From NCBI GenBank assembly GCA_021794175.1, contig JAJYRI010000002.1, positions 1 to 64,000 on the forward strand: a DNA stretch of 64,000 nt, written 5' to 3'. The translations under genes were made by a program, and so were the position numbers. Below the pieces are notes generated by a model. That model searched no databases, had not been told where the DNA came from, and saw only the letters and a list, made by a program, of their open reading frames with translations. Of this stretch, positions 16,263-24,924 are shown one piece after another; the first letter of the stretch is position 1; each line of letters opens with the position of its first letter. This DNA is from a bacterium. Its GTDB lineage: Bacteria > Vulcanimicrobiota > Vulcanimicrobiia > Vulcanimicrobiales > Vulcanimicrobiaceae.

Positions 16263-19200
16263 TCACTTTAGTTGCAATCCTAGCGGTTTTATAACCGTCG
16301 CCAGGTAGCGATTGTATGCACCCATCGCCGCTGCAAAGCGTACATCGAGATGCTTGCGATATGCAAGCAAGGACGCCGTCGGCGGAGAGTTGGCGCCGAG
16401 GAAGAAGCCGCCGGGCACCGCCTCGCGTAAGGCGCCGGGACGCTGGATGGAATCCTCGTCGTTCTGGTAGTTTGCGGTAAAAGTCGCAAAGATTGCGTCA
16501 TGCTGTTTTATCGCAGCCGAAATGGCGGCCAAGCGCGGAGCGTTATCGGCCGAACGAGCGGAGGCATACGCCTTGTTCAACGCAATCTTCTGGGCATCGA
16601 GCGCATTGAGCACCGCATTAATCTTCCCGGACATGTCCAGGAAGTGCTTCCCGATCCGATAGCCGGCGCGCATCTGCGCCAACGTATAGGGAGTCTGCGG
16701 ATCGGGTTTTACGCGGAACGACTGCGTGTACGTATGCCCGTTGAGGACGATCCGTGCCGTATAGCGGCCCGGGAGCGCCGTCAGCCCTTCCTTCGGCCCG
16801 CGATATTGTTTGCGCGCCGCGCCCATCCAACGCGTTACGTCGTTTTCGTGAAAATCCCACACGACGCGATTGATCCCGGCTTTGTTGGGAACGAGCCCGA
16901 TCTTCTTTTTGCCGACCTTGATGCTTCCCGAAATCGTCCGCACCACGCGCCCGCGGGAATCGAGTACCTGAACGATCGGCGCCTTTTTCTGCGGAGCTTT
17001 CTGATAGAAGTCGAAGATCGCTCCGTACGGCGGATTTTTTGCCGCATAGCGCGTGTAGAGATTTTCGTCGTTGCTATGCATGATGTATTCGTATGCGGTC
17101 CGCACCGGAAATAGCATCGCACCGCGCGCCTGCGCGGTCGAAAGATTTTGCAGCGCGGCAATATCGTCGAGAATCCAAATCGCACGACCGTGCGTACCGA
17201 TCACGAGATCGTCGAAGGTCGGTTGAATGCGAATATCACGAACCGAGACGGCAGGGATATTCAGCGAAAACGGCGCCCACGAATTTCCGCCGTTAAAGCT
17301 AATGAAGAGTCCCTCTTCATTTCCGGCAAAGACCAGATCCTTATTATGAATATCGGGGCGAATCGTCCGCGTGTAGATGTCGCGAGGCAGTCCGTTGACG
17401 ATCTTCGTCCACGACTTGCCGTAATCGTGCGTCACGTATAAGTACGGCGCATAGTCGCCCATGCGATGATCGTCGAACGAGGCGTATGCCGTCGCAGGAT
17501 CGAGCGGCGATGGCGCCACCGTCTCGACGCGCGCGAATTCCGGCGCGCCCTTCGGGGTAACGTCGTTCCAATGCATTCCGCCGTCGCGCGTGAGTTGCAC
17601 CAAACCGTCATCGGTCCCGACCCAAATCTCGCCGCGTGCAATCGGAGAGCCTTCGATATCGAGAATCGTGTCGCTATACTCGGCGCCGGAGACATCGTGC
17701 GCCAGCGGGCCGCCGGCCGGCATTTGGTGCGCCTTTATATTTCGCGTGAGATCCGGACTAATCGGATGCCACGTTTGGCCGCGATCGGTGCTCTGGAATA
17801 CGACGTTGCCGCCGTACCAAAGAACGTGGCCGTTCCAGGGCGCAAAGGCGATCGGCGAATCCCAATTAAAGCGGTACGGCCGCTTATTGAGATCGAAGAT
17901 CGAGAGCCCCGGCTCGAAGTAGGGATTGATGAAGCGATAGAGGCGCGCGTGCCGGTTGAAGACGTTTACGTAACCATCCTCAAGATCGGCGACGACATAA
18001 TTCGAGTTGCTCGGATCGGGAACCGCCCACATTCCGTCGCCGCCGACCACTTGAAACCAGCGACGATTCTTGATTCCTTGCGGGTCGCGCGAATTCGAAG
18101 GCCCGCACCAGCCGCTGTTGTCCTGCCAGCCGCCGCAGACCAAGTACGGATTGCCGTTGGAGAGACCCACGTGGTAAACCTGGCCGATCGGGAGATTGCG
18201 GGCGAACGACCACGCCTTTCCTCCGTCGAGCGTTAACGCATAGCCGCCGTCCTCGCCGACGATGATTCGGTTTCCATTATTCGGAGCGATCCAAATAGCG
18301 TGGTAATCGACGTGCACGCCTTTGGCGATCCGTTTGAATTTCTTGCCGCCGTCGGTGCTTACCGAAAGCATCTCCGAGACGCCATAAACGCGGTTTGCAT
18401 TTTTCGGATCGACGGCGATATGCGTGAAATAGAACGGCCGCTGATCGACTAACGTATTGTCGGTCATCATTTTCCAATGCGCCCCCGCATCGTCGCTGCG
18501 CCAGAGGATCCCGCCCTTCGCTTCGATCAAGGCATAGACGCGCGATGGAGAGCTCGGCGCGATCGCTAAACCGATGCGCCCTTCGTAGCCGGATGGAAGA
18601 CCGTTGCCGGCGAGTTTCGCCCAGGTCTTTCCCCCATCGGTCGATTTGTAGATTCCGTCATTCGGGCCACCGGAATGGAAGGTCCACGGCTTCCGACGAA
18701 ATTGCCACATCCCGGCAAAGACGATGTTCGGATCGGCCGGATCCATCGCAATATCGCTCGCCCCGCTGCTGGGACCGATGTAGAGCGATTTCGTCCAGGT
18801 TTTCCCACCGTCGAACGTGACGTAGACGCCGCGGTGCGTGGAATCCGCGTACGGATCGCCGGACGCGCCGACGACGACGTGCTGCGGATTCTTCGGGTCG
18901 ACGGCGATTCGAGAGATTTGGCGCGTGAGAGCGAGCCCGACGCGCGCCCACGTTTTACCGCCATTCGTACTTTTGTACAATCCGGTGCCGAACGAGACAT
19001 CGTTGCGTGGATTGCTCTCGCCGGTCCCGACCCAGAGCACGTTTTGATTGGTGGGGTCGATGGCGACCGCACCGATCGAACCCGTCGGTTCTTTCGTGAA
19101 TATCGGTTTCCAGGTTGCGCCGCCGTTGGAGCTTTTCCAAACGCCGCCGCCTGCGGTGCCGATCACGTAGAGATCGGCGTTCTGATCCGTTCCCGCTACC

Positions 19201-19337
19201 GAGGAGACGCGGCCGCCGGCAATCGCCGGACCGATCTCGCGCCATTTCATTCGCGCGTACGGGGCGGTCGCCGCCGCCGCCGGAAGAATACTCCCGGCGA
19301 CGAGCAGCGCACCCAACGCTAGAAACCGAATTTTCAC
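16263..19337 (-). CDS. exported sortilin/VPS10-like beta-propeller protein (paralogue 2)
   Basis: Secreted protein of 1024 residues closely related over its whole length to the products of 1500-4601 and 19363-22560. The GTG at 19337 has GGAG about 9 bases upstream and opens a signal peptide ending near AAA at residue 24. Many Asp-box repeats follow (SSNGGATWK, STNGGKTWAR, TFDGGKTWTK, STDGGKTWAK, TRDGGMHW). The central YEYIMHSNDENLYTRY segment and the C-terminal helical region with FTANYQNDEDSIQRPGALRE are shared by the family. The next gene upstream ends 25 bases away, so paralogues 2 and 3 probably form a unit. Function is not known; a propeller binding or glycan-cleaving role is inferred only from fold. 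Confidence 0.87.
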   Translation of the reverse strand: MKIRFLALGALLVAGSILPAAAATAPYARMKWREIGPAIAGGRVSSVAGTDQNADLYVIGTAGGGVWKSSNGGATWKPIFTKEPTGSIGAVAIDPTNQNVLWVGTGESNPRNDVSFGTGLYKSTNGGKTWARVGLALTRQISRIAVDPKNPQHVVVGASGDPYADSTHRGVYVTFDGGKTWTKSLYIGPSSGASDIAMDPADPNIVFAGMWQFRRKPWTFHSGGPNDGIYKSTDGGKTWAKLAGNGLPSGYEGRIGLAIAPSSPSRVYALIEAKGGILWRSDDAGAHWKMMTDNTLVDQRPFYFTHIAVDPKNANRVYGVSEMLSVSTDGGKKFKRIAKGVHVDYHAIWIAPNNGNRIIVGEDGGYALTLDGGKAWSFARNLPIGQVYHVGLSNGNPYLVCGGWQDNSGWCGPSNSRDPQGIKNRRWFQVVGGDGMWAVPDPSNSNYVVADLEDGYVNVFNRHARLYRFINPYFEPGLSIFDLNKRPYRFNWDSPIAFAPWNGHVLWYGGNVVFQSTDRGQTWHPISPDLTRNIKAHQMPAGGPLAHDVSGAEYSDTILDIEGSPIARGEIWVGTDDGLVQLTRDGGMHWNDVTPKGAPEFARVETVAPSPLDPATAYASFDDHRMGDYAPYLYVTHDYGKSWTKIVNGLPRDIYTRTIRPDIHNKDLVFAGNEEGLFISFNGGNSWAPFSLNIPAVSVRDIRIQPTFDDLVIGTHGRAIWILDDIAALQNLSTAQARGAMLFPVRTAYEYIMHSNDENLYTRYAAKNPPYGAIFDFYQKAPQKKAPIVQVLDSRGRVVRTISGSIKVGKKKIGLVPNKAGINRVVWDFHENDVTRWMGAARKQYRGPKEGLTALPGRYTARIVLNGHTYTQSFRVKPDPQTPYTLAQMRAGYRIGKHFLDMSGKINAVLNALDAQKIALNKAYASARSADNAPRLAAISAAIKQHDAIFATFTANYQNDEDSIQRPGALREAVPGGFFLGANSPPTASLLAYRKHLDVRFAAAMGAYNRYLATVIKPLGLQLK

Positions 19338-19362
19338 TTTTGTTTCTCCACTTCTACTGGCG

Positions 19363-22300
19363 TTAGTGAACGGTGCCGATGCCCGCGATCGGTTTCAAAC
19401 CGGCTGCCTTCATTTTTGCTTGCAGCGCGGGAATCGTGCCGACGAAGGCGTTATATTGCCCGAGCGCTCGGGCGTATTTCCCGTCGAGGCGATGCGCGAA
19501 CGCAAGCGTCGGCGGCGTGATGAGCCCCTGAGCGGCGAAGTAGAGCTGCTCGAAATCTTCGCGCAGCGCACCCGGACGCTCGATGGAGTCCTCGTCGTTC
19601 TGGTAGTTTGCCGTTAGGATATTAAACATACCGCGACGGCTTCCGGAGAGCTCGGCGATTGCGGGAAGAACGGCGTCGGCCTTCTTCGCGGTTGCAGCTT
19701 TCTTTGCGGCCGCGAGTTGTTTCTTCAACGCATCGAGATTATTGAGCATCGTATCGATCTTGCCGAACATCGCCTCATACTTCATCGCAAAGGCAAAGGT
19801 CCGGTCGTAATCGGCCTGCGTGAACTTCGACCGCGGATCGGGTTTCACGACAAATCGTCGCGTGTACGTCTTGCCGTCGAACGTCAGTTTCGCGGTATAG
19901 CTGCCCGGCGGCACCGTCGGCCCCTCCGGGAACCCTTGATACGATTTCTTCGCGGCGCCCTTCCAGAGCGCGACGCCGTTGGTGCCCCAATCCCACACAT
20001 AGCGGTTGAGGCCGACGGCATTGGGCAAGCGCGGCTCCGCCTTACCGGCAACCTTATGGGTGCCGGAGATCGAACGCATGAGCTGCCCGCGACTGTTAAA
20101 TATCTGCAGCGAGGGCGGCGTCTTTGCATTTGCGGCTTTTTGATAGTAGTCGAAGATAACGCCGTAGGGCGGGTTATTGCCGACGAAATCGGTATAGGTG
20201 CCTTCATCGTTTTCGTGCAGCGTATATTGGTAGGAAACGCGGACGGGGAAGAACCGCCCGCCGGCAGCCTTCGCGCGAGCGAGCTGCTGGATCGGCGTCA
20301 TGTCGTCCATGATATAGAGCGAGCGCCCGTGCGTTGCGACGACGAGATCGTCGAACGTCGGTTGCATGCGAATATCGCGGACCGAAACGGTCGGCATGCC
20401 GTTCTTGAAGTTCTTCCAGCTCTTGCCGTCGTTGAACGAGATAAAGATTCCCGTTTCGTTGCCGAGGTAGAGGATCGACGAGTTTTTAATATCGGGGCGG
20501 ATCGTCCGAACGAATACATTTTTCGGAAGATTGCTCGCAATCGAGCTCCACGTCTTTCCGTAGTTATGCGTCACGAAAACGTAGGGTTTGTAATCGCCGG
20601 AACGGTGGCGATCGATGGAGACGTAGGCGGTTGCCGCATCGAACGGCGAGGGCGCGACGGTCTCGACGCGACCGTAGGGCGGCACGCCGGGGATAAGCAT
20701 CTTCTTCCAGTGCTTTCCGCCGTCGACCGTCAGACCGATGACGCCGTCGTCGGCGCCGGTCCAGATCTCGCCTTTACGCACCGGCGAGCCTTCGATATCG
20801 AGCAGCGTATCGCTGTACTCCGCACCCGAAACGTCGTGCGTGATCGGGCCGCCCGATGGGATCTGGTGCGATTTCATATTCAAGGTGAGATCGGGGCTAA
20901 TGACCTTGAAGCTCTTGCCGCGATCGGTGCTCTGGAAGACGACGTTGCCGCCGACCCAGCCGATATGCGGGTTCCACGGCGCGAACGCGATCGGGGAATC
21001 CCAGTTGAAGCGATATTTGCTCGTGCGCAGGTCGTACTGCTCTTTGACTCCCTGAAGGTAGGGTTGCGCCGACCACTGGTCCTGCGTCTTCTTGTTCCAA
21101 ACGACGACCGAGCCGTTCTCCGAATCGCTCCAGATATAATTCGGATCGGAGGGATCGGGGACCGACCACTCGCCGTCGCCGCCGACGCTGACTTTCCAGT
21201 ATTTGTTGAGCAGCCCGCTCGGATCGAGCGAGTTCTCGGGCGCGCAGAATGCATTATTATCCTGTAAGCCGGCACAGACTTCGTACGGATTCTCGTTGGA
21301 GAGCCCCACGTGATAGATCTGCGCGATCGGCAGATTCTTCGAGAAGAACCAGTTGGCACCGCCGTCGACGGTGAGGGCGTATCCGCCGTCTTCGCCGAGC
21401 ATGATGCGGGAGGGATCGTTCGGAGCGATCCAGATCGCGTGGTAATCGACATGCACCGCAAGCGCGATCGGATGGAACGTCTTGCCCGCGTCGGTGGAGA
21501 CCGAGGTCATCTCCGAGACGGCGTAGACTTTCTTCGGATTCTTCGGATCGACGGCGATGTGCGTGAAATAGAAGGGACGTTGATCGACGAGCGTATTATC
21601 GCTGACCATCTTCCACGTCTTGCCGGCGTCCTCGCTGCGCCAAAGAATGCCGTTCGCCGCTTCGATCAGCGCGTAGACATAATTCGGATCGCTCTGCGAG
21701 ACCGCGAGGCCGATGCGCCCGGTAATTCCGGTCGGTAAACCGTTGCCGACGAGTTTCGTCCAGCTCTTGCCGCCGTCGGTCGATTTATAGAGCCCGTCGT
21801 TCGGGCCGCCGCTGCGGAAGGTCCAGGGTTTACGGCGGAACTCCCACATGCCGGCATAGACGACGTTCGGATCGCTCGGCACCATCGCAAGATCGCTCGC
21901 GCCGCTATCGGGCGCAAGATAGAGCGTCTTCTTCCATGTTTTGCCGCCGTCGAACGTGACGTAGACGCCGCGATGAACGCTGTTGCGATACGGGTCGCCG
22001 AAGGCGGCGACAACAACGTGGTTGCCGTCTTTGGGATCGACGACGATGCGAGAGATCGAACGGACGCCCTTGAGGCCGACCCGCTTCCAAGTCATGCCGC
22101 CGTTCGTCGACTTATAAAGACCGTCGCCGTAACTGACATCGTTGCGAGGATTGCTCTCGCCGGTCCCGACCCAGACGATATTATTGTTACTGGGATCGAT
22201 GGTGACCGCACCGATCGCCGCGACCTTTTGACTCGCGAACACGGGCGTCCACGTGAAGCCGCCGTTGATCGTTTTCCAGACGCCGCCGCCGGCGGAGCCC

Positions 22301-22560
22301 ACAAAGTAGAGCTTCACGTTCGTCGCCGATCCGGCGACCGAGGTCACGCGTCCGCCGCCTGCGGCCGGTCCGATCTCGCGCCAATGCATCTGCTTGTAGG
22401 GCGGCGGCGGGGTCGGGGTGGGCGTCGGCTTCGGCGAGGCCTTCACCGCGCTCTTGGCGGGAGGGGAGCTCGCGGCGCCCGCGGCGCGTGCGAACGACGG
22501 AAGGCTAAGTGCAAAAAGTGCTGCGGCGGCGAGCGCCCAGCGTACGGATGTGCGAGACAA
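19363..22560 (-). CDS. exported sortilin/VPS10-like beta-propeller protein (paralogue 3)
   Basis: Third member of the family, 1065 residues from the TTG at 22560, chosen because GAGGAGG lies six bases before it and the product starts with a compact signal peptide (MSRTSVRWALAAAALFALSL, cleavage near FARA). The ATG at 22587 is an alternative that adds nine residues but lacks a good ribosome binding site. A Pro/Thr/Lys linker (KASPKPTPTPTPPPPY) precedes the propeller, which is missing in the other two paralogues. Asp-box motifs (STNGGMTWK, TFDGGKTWKK, STDGGKSWTK) and the C-terminal FNILTANYQNDEDSIERPGALRE motif are conserved. An 11-base-stem hairpin separates it from the PYP-like gene upstream. 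Confidence 0.87.
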   Translation of the reverse strand: MSRTSVRWALAAAALFALSLPSFARAAGAASSPPAKSAVKASPKPTPTPTPPPPYKQMHWREIGPAAGGGRVTSVAGSATNVKLYFVGSAGGGVWKTINGGFTWTPVFASQKVAAIGAVTIDPSNNNIVWVGTGESNPRNDVSYGDGLYKSTNGGMTWKRVGLKGVRSISRIVVDPKDGNHVVVAAFGDPYRNSVHRGVYVTFDGGKTWKKTLYLAPDSGASDLAMVPSDPNVVYAGMWEFRRKPWTFRSGGPNDGLYKSTDGGKSWTKLVGNGLPTGITGRIGLAVSQSDPNYVYALIEAANGILWRSEDAGKTWKMVSDNTLVDQRPFYFTHIAVDPKNPKKVYAVSEMTSVSTDAGKTFHPIALAVHVDYHAIWIAPNDPSRIMLGEDGGYALTVDGGANWFFSKNLPIAQIYHVGLSNENPYEVCAGLQDNNAFCAPENSLDPSGLLNKYWKVSVGGDGEWSVPDPSDPNYIWSDSENGSVVVWNKKTQDQWSAQPYLQGVKEQYDLRTSKYRFNWDSPIAFAPWNPHIGWVGGNVVFQSTDRGKSFKVISPDLTLNMKSHQIPSGGPITHDVSGAEYSDTLLDIEGSPVRKGEIWTGADDGVIGLTVDGGKHWKKMLIPGVPPYGRVETVAPSPFDAATAYVSIDRHRSGDYKPYVFVTHNYGKTWSSIASNLPKNVFVRTIRPDIKNSSILYLGNETGIFISFNDGKSWKNFKNGMPTVSVRDIRMQPTFDDLVVATHGRSLYIMDDMTPIQQLARAKAAGGRFFPVRVSYQYTLHENDEGTYTDFVGNNPPYGVIFDYYQKAANAKTPPSLQIFNSRGQLMRSISGTHKVAGKAEPRLPNAVGLNRYVWDWGTNGVALWKGAAKKSYQGFPEGPTVPPGSYTAKLTFDGKTYTRRFVVKPDPRSKFTQADYDRTFAFAMKYEAMFGKIDTMLNNLDALKKQLAAAKKAATAKKADAVLPAIAELSGSRRGMFNILTANYQNDEDSIERPGALREDFEQLYFAAQGLITPPTLAFAHRLDGKYARALGQYNAFVGTIPALQAKMKAAGLKPIAGIGTVH

Positions 22561-22615
22561 CGAGAACCTCCTCGAAAAGAGCGTCATGATTCTTGCCCGG
22601 GAAGTCCTAGAGGGA

Positions 22616-22641
22616 AGGCCGCGCTCCTGCGAGCGCGGCCT
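22616..22641 (-). terminator. hairpin terminator candidate after the PYP-like gene
   Basis: A perfect 11-base-pair stem AGGCCGCGCTC/GAGCGCGGCCT with a 4-base loop lies 36 bases after the stop of the PYP-like gene and upstream of the third sortilin-like gene. Only a weak pyrimidine run (TCCCTCT) follows on the minus strand, so termination may be partial. Confidence 0.6.
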
Positions 22642-22677
22642 CAAATGTTGCTCAAAACTCGGCGATTCGCAGGGGTT

Positions 22678-23049
22678 TTAGGCAGACATCCGCGTGATGA
22701 GCACGTCGACGTCATCACGACCCGCCTTGCGCACGAACGTAATATGCACGCGCTGCGCGCCCCAAGCAAAGCGGAAGGTGTAGTCGAAGGTCTCGATGCC
22801 GCCGCTCGTCTTTGCGGCCAGGGTCGTGAAGCGGCCTTGAAACTCCGGATTCGCCGTGCAGGGTGCAACCTCGGTAAAGAAGTTTCGCCCCACCTGCGAG
22901 CGCTGGTCGAGGCGCGCCATCTCCGCCTCGGTGCGATTGTAGCGAAGTATTTTTCCGTCGAGCCCTAAGGTAATAACGCCGACGGGCAACCCGTCGATCT
23001 CTTGTGCGCTCATTGCTTCGACGCGTTCGACCAGATCCCGATCGTGCAT
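22678..23049 (-). CDS. pyp: photoactive yellow protein-like PAS photoreceptor
   Basis: Single PAS domain of 123 residues, very similar to photoactive yellow protein (PYP), the blue-light sensor that binds p-coumaric acid by a thioester. FFTEVAPCTANPEFQGRF carries Cys64, matching the chromophore cysteine 69 of Halorhodospira PYP. YNRTE gives Tyr37 and Glu41, matching Tyr42 and Glu46 that hydrogen-bond the chromophore; all three share an offset of five. The residue matching Arg52 is Leu47, although Arg46 is next to it, and Thr50 is Ala45. The ATG has GAGGAG five bases upstream. No output domain is attached, so signalling would need a partner. No tyrosine ammonia-lyase or coumarate ligase gene is in the window. 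A PYP-like protein without chromophore is the alternative. Confidence 0.85.
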   Translation of the reverse strand: MHDRDLVERVEAMSAQEIDGLPVGVITLGLDGKILRYNRTEAEMARLDQRSQVGRNFFTEVAPCTANPEFQGRFTTLAAKTSGGIETFDYTFRFAWGAQRVHITFVRKAGRDDVDVLITRMSA

Positions 23050-23175
23050 GAATGCTCCTCTTTTAATGAAAACTTCTACGTGCGGAAATCCCCTCGGCGG
23101 GAACCTGGCAGCATAACTCCTCGAGTAAATGCGGGGGTTGCTCCCGATCTGTAAGGAGCTGGCAAAGGCGCGCGC

Positions 23176-23565
23176 TTAGCGCATTGCCAAGCGCACGAGC
23201 ACCTGCCCGGCAAAAGCGGCAACGACACCGAGCGCGACGCTCGCAAGAACGTAGAGCGTCGCCATCCCCAGCGTTCGGTCCCCAACGAGCGTGACCGTAT
23301 CGAGCGCGAAGGTCGAGAACGTCGTATAACCGCCGAGCACGCCGACGGCGAGAAAGAGGCGTAGGAGGGGCGCCATCCCCACCGAGGAGGTCGCGGCGAG
23401 CTCCGCCACGATCCCGATCAGCAGACTGCCGGTGATGTTAATGAGGAACGTACCGAACGGAAAGCCGGGGCCGAAGCGCGCGACGACGACGAAGTTCACG
23501 CCGTATCGTAATGCCGACCCGATGCCGCCGCCGAGGGCGACGGCGAGGAGCGCCTTCAAGCTCAT
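23176..23565 (-). CDS. crcB: fluoride ion exporter CrcB/FluC
   Basis: Membrane protein of 129 residues with four hydrophobic helices. Fluc-family motifs are GGGIGSALRYG near the start, FGTFLINITGSLLIG in helix 2 and GVLGGYTTFSTFALD in helix 3, the last containing the phenylalanines and threonines that line the fluoride pore. Fluc channels act as dual-topology dimers that let cytosolic fluoride leave the cell. It overlaps the DUF190 gene by 4 bases and lies in the unit led by a candidate fluoride riboswitch. Confidence 0.93.
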   Translation of the reverse strand: MSLKALLAVALGGGIGSALRYGVNFVVVARFGPGFPFGTFLINITGSLLIGIVAELAATSSVGMAPLLRLFLAVGVLGGYTTFSTFALDTVTLVGDRTLGMATLYVLASVALGVVAAFAGQVLVRLAMR

Positions 23566-23900
23566 CCCTCGCCCTCCGTCGCGACGAGCTGCAGCATCTC
23601 GATTCCCTCGAGCGTGACGATCCCGCCGCTGAGGACCTCATGAACGATCGGGAGGAGCGCGGCGATCTTCTCGGGGCTCTCGATCGCCTCGACGACGATC
23701 GGCAGATCGGTGGAGAGATCGAAGACCCGCGCCGACCGGAGGGTGCCGCTACTGCCGAAGCCCTCGATTCCCTTAAAGACCGTCGCTCCGCTCGCCCCCG
23801 CCGCTTGCAGGCGCTCGACGAGCGCAGCGTAAGCGGGCCGACCGTCGAAACGATCGCCCTCACTGAGGTAGACGCGTAAGAGTTGCATGCGTGTCATCAT
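23562..23900 (-). CDS. DUF190 (PII-like) protein linked to crcB
   Basis: Small cytosolic protein of 112 residues in the DUF190 family, which has a PII-like ferredoxin fold. MQLLRVYLSEGDRFDGRPAYAALVERL and GATVFKGIEGFGSSG are the family core, and STDLPIVVEAIES the second half. It is often found next to crcB and is thought to accompany fluoride resistance, but its action is not defined. AAGGAG lies about 10 bases before the ATG at 23900. The next gene, crcB, overlaps by ATGA. Confidence 0.9.
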   Translation of the reverse strand: MMTRMQLLRVYLSEGDRFDGRPAYAALVERLQAAGASGATVFKGIEGFGSSGTLRSARVFDLSTDLPIVVEAIESPEKIAALLPIVHEVLSGGIVTLEGIEMLQLVATEGEG

Positions 23901-23932
23901 GGTCGGCGGGCTCCTTCTGAAGAACTCGATAG

Positions 23933-24001
23933 CTCGTCAGGAGTCATTGGCCCGCTGCGGGCGCTTCGCGTCGTGCCGACGCCGGGTGAACCCCTCCACC
24001 C
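23933..24001 (-). ncRNA. candidate fluoride riboswitch (crcB motif)
   Basis: Read on the minus strand, the leader of the DUF190-crcB unit has GGGTGGAGGGGTTCACCC (a 5-base stem closing an 8-base loop) and, 3' of two further hairpins, CCAATGACTCCTGACG. This matches the layout of the fluoride riboswitch, where the loop strand pairs with a 3' TGACTCCTAC-like strand; GGGGT can pair with ACTCC here. The loop differs from the usual GATGG start, so the match is imperfect. CTCCT of the 3' strand can also pair with AGGAG of the Shine-Dalgarno sequence at about 23911-23916, which would give translational control. The gene context strongly supports the call. Confidence 0.6.
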
Positions 24002-24044
24002 TCTTACCGCGGCAGTGCGATAGACGCACGGAGCAATCCTCCCG

Positions 24045-24200
24045 TTATGGAGTGCCGGTGCGTTCGTAGTGCGGCACGTTGACGTGAATCGCGTACCACT
24101 GGGAATAACCGATTGCGCCGATGAGCAGGACAAAAAAGAGGATCAACCCTACCCCCCAGGCACGTTTACCGGTTGGGCTCATCTGCGAAAAGCGGCTCAT
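24045..24200 (-). CDS. 51-residue single-span membrane protein
   Basis: Short gene with ATG at 24200 preceded by AGAG. The product starts MSRFSQMSPTGKRAWGVG, has one transmembrane helix (residues 18-33, LILFFVLLIGAIGYSQ) and a short polar tail ending HYERTGTP. The N-terminal positive charge predicts the tail outside the cytosol. No family recognised. It is divergent from the lytic transglycosylase gene with 37 bases between starts, and lies upstream of the fluoride-response unit on the same strand. The composition is clearly protein-like and unlike an antisense shadow. Confidence 0.65.
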   Translation of the reverse strand: MSRFSQMSPTGKRAWGVGLILFFVLLIGAIGYSQWYAIHVNVPHYERTGTP

Positions 24201-24237
24201 AGGGCTCTCTTCGGCACGGCGCGAACCCTCGGCCTTT

Positions 24238-24894
24238 ATGCGGAGATATCGAACCCTGCTCCCCGCGGCGTTTGCTGTGGGCCTGCTCGTCCTCGCGCCG
24301 CTACGCCTTCTCGCGGCTCCCCGCCCCCAGCCGATTCCGGCGACCATCGGCAACGCCCGCGCTTACGCGCGCTTTCTGCAGAAGGTCAACCCGCAGATGC
24401 CGCGCTGGCAGCGCGAGCAACTCGCGCTACACGCATTGCGCAGCGCCTGGCATTATCACATCGATGCGAATTTACTCGTCGCGTTGGTCACGGTGGAATC
24501 GAGTTGGCACACGCACGCGCGTTCGTGGGCGGGTGCAGTCGGTTTAGGACAACTCATGCCGGGAACCGCAGCCCGCATGGGCGTCGATCCCCACGATCCG
24601 CTGCAGAACCTCTCGGGCGCTGCGCGCTACCTGAGCGAGCAAGTACAGCGTTTCGCAAAAACCCATCATCCGTACCGAAACGCGATCGCCGCCTATAACG
24701 CCGGCCCGAAGGCGGTCGTGGAATACGGCGGCATTCCGCCGTATTACGAGACGCAACATTACGTCGTGAAGGTTACGCGTCTCTGGCGACGCGTCGCCCG
24801 AAGCGTCCACGCAACGCACGGACTCGCGCTCCGTCACGCGACTCCCGACGAACGTTACTGGATCTCCTCAACGGATCGTATCGGCGCGCCGTAG
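24238..24894 (+). CDS. lytic transglycosylase, SLT domain
   Basis: Peptidoglycan-cleaving enzyme of 218 residues. The ATG at 24238 begins a signal peptide (MRRYRTLLPAAFAVGLLVLAP, ending near LAA at 27). The SLT domain follows: Glu87 in VTVESSWHTHA is the catalytic acid, then AVGLGQLMPGTAARMGV and AIAAYNAGPKAVVEYGG. It is a stand-alone enzyme with no LysM or sporulation-related domain. The divergent small membrane protein shares its promoter region. Housekeeping wall remodelling is the likely role. Confidence 0.92.
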   Translation: MRRYRTLLPAAFAVGLLVLAPLRLLAAPRPQPIPATIGNARAYARFLQKVNPQMPRWQREQLALHALRSAWHYHIDANLLVALVTVESSWHTHARSWAGAVGLGQLMPGTAARMGVDPHDPLQNLSGAARYLSEQVQRFAKTHHPYRNAIAAYNAGPKAVVEYGGIPPYYETQHYVVKVTRLWRRVARSVHATHGLALRHATPDERYWISSTDRIGAP

Positions 24895-24924
24895 CATCCG
24901 CGTGCCTCGGCATCGCAGCACGCG

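Noticed and set aside
19717..21267. 516-residue plus-strand frame opposite a sortilin-like gene
   Set aside because: Antisense shadow; same type of frame appears opposite all three paralogues.
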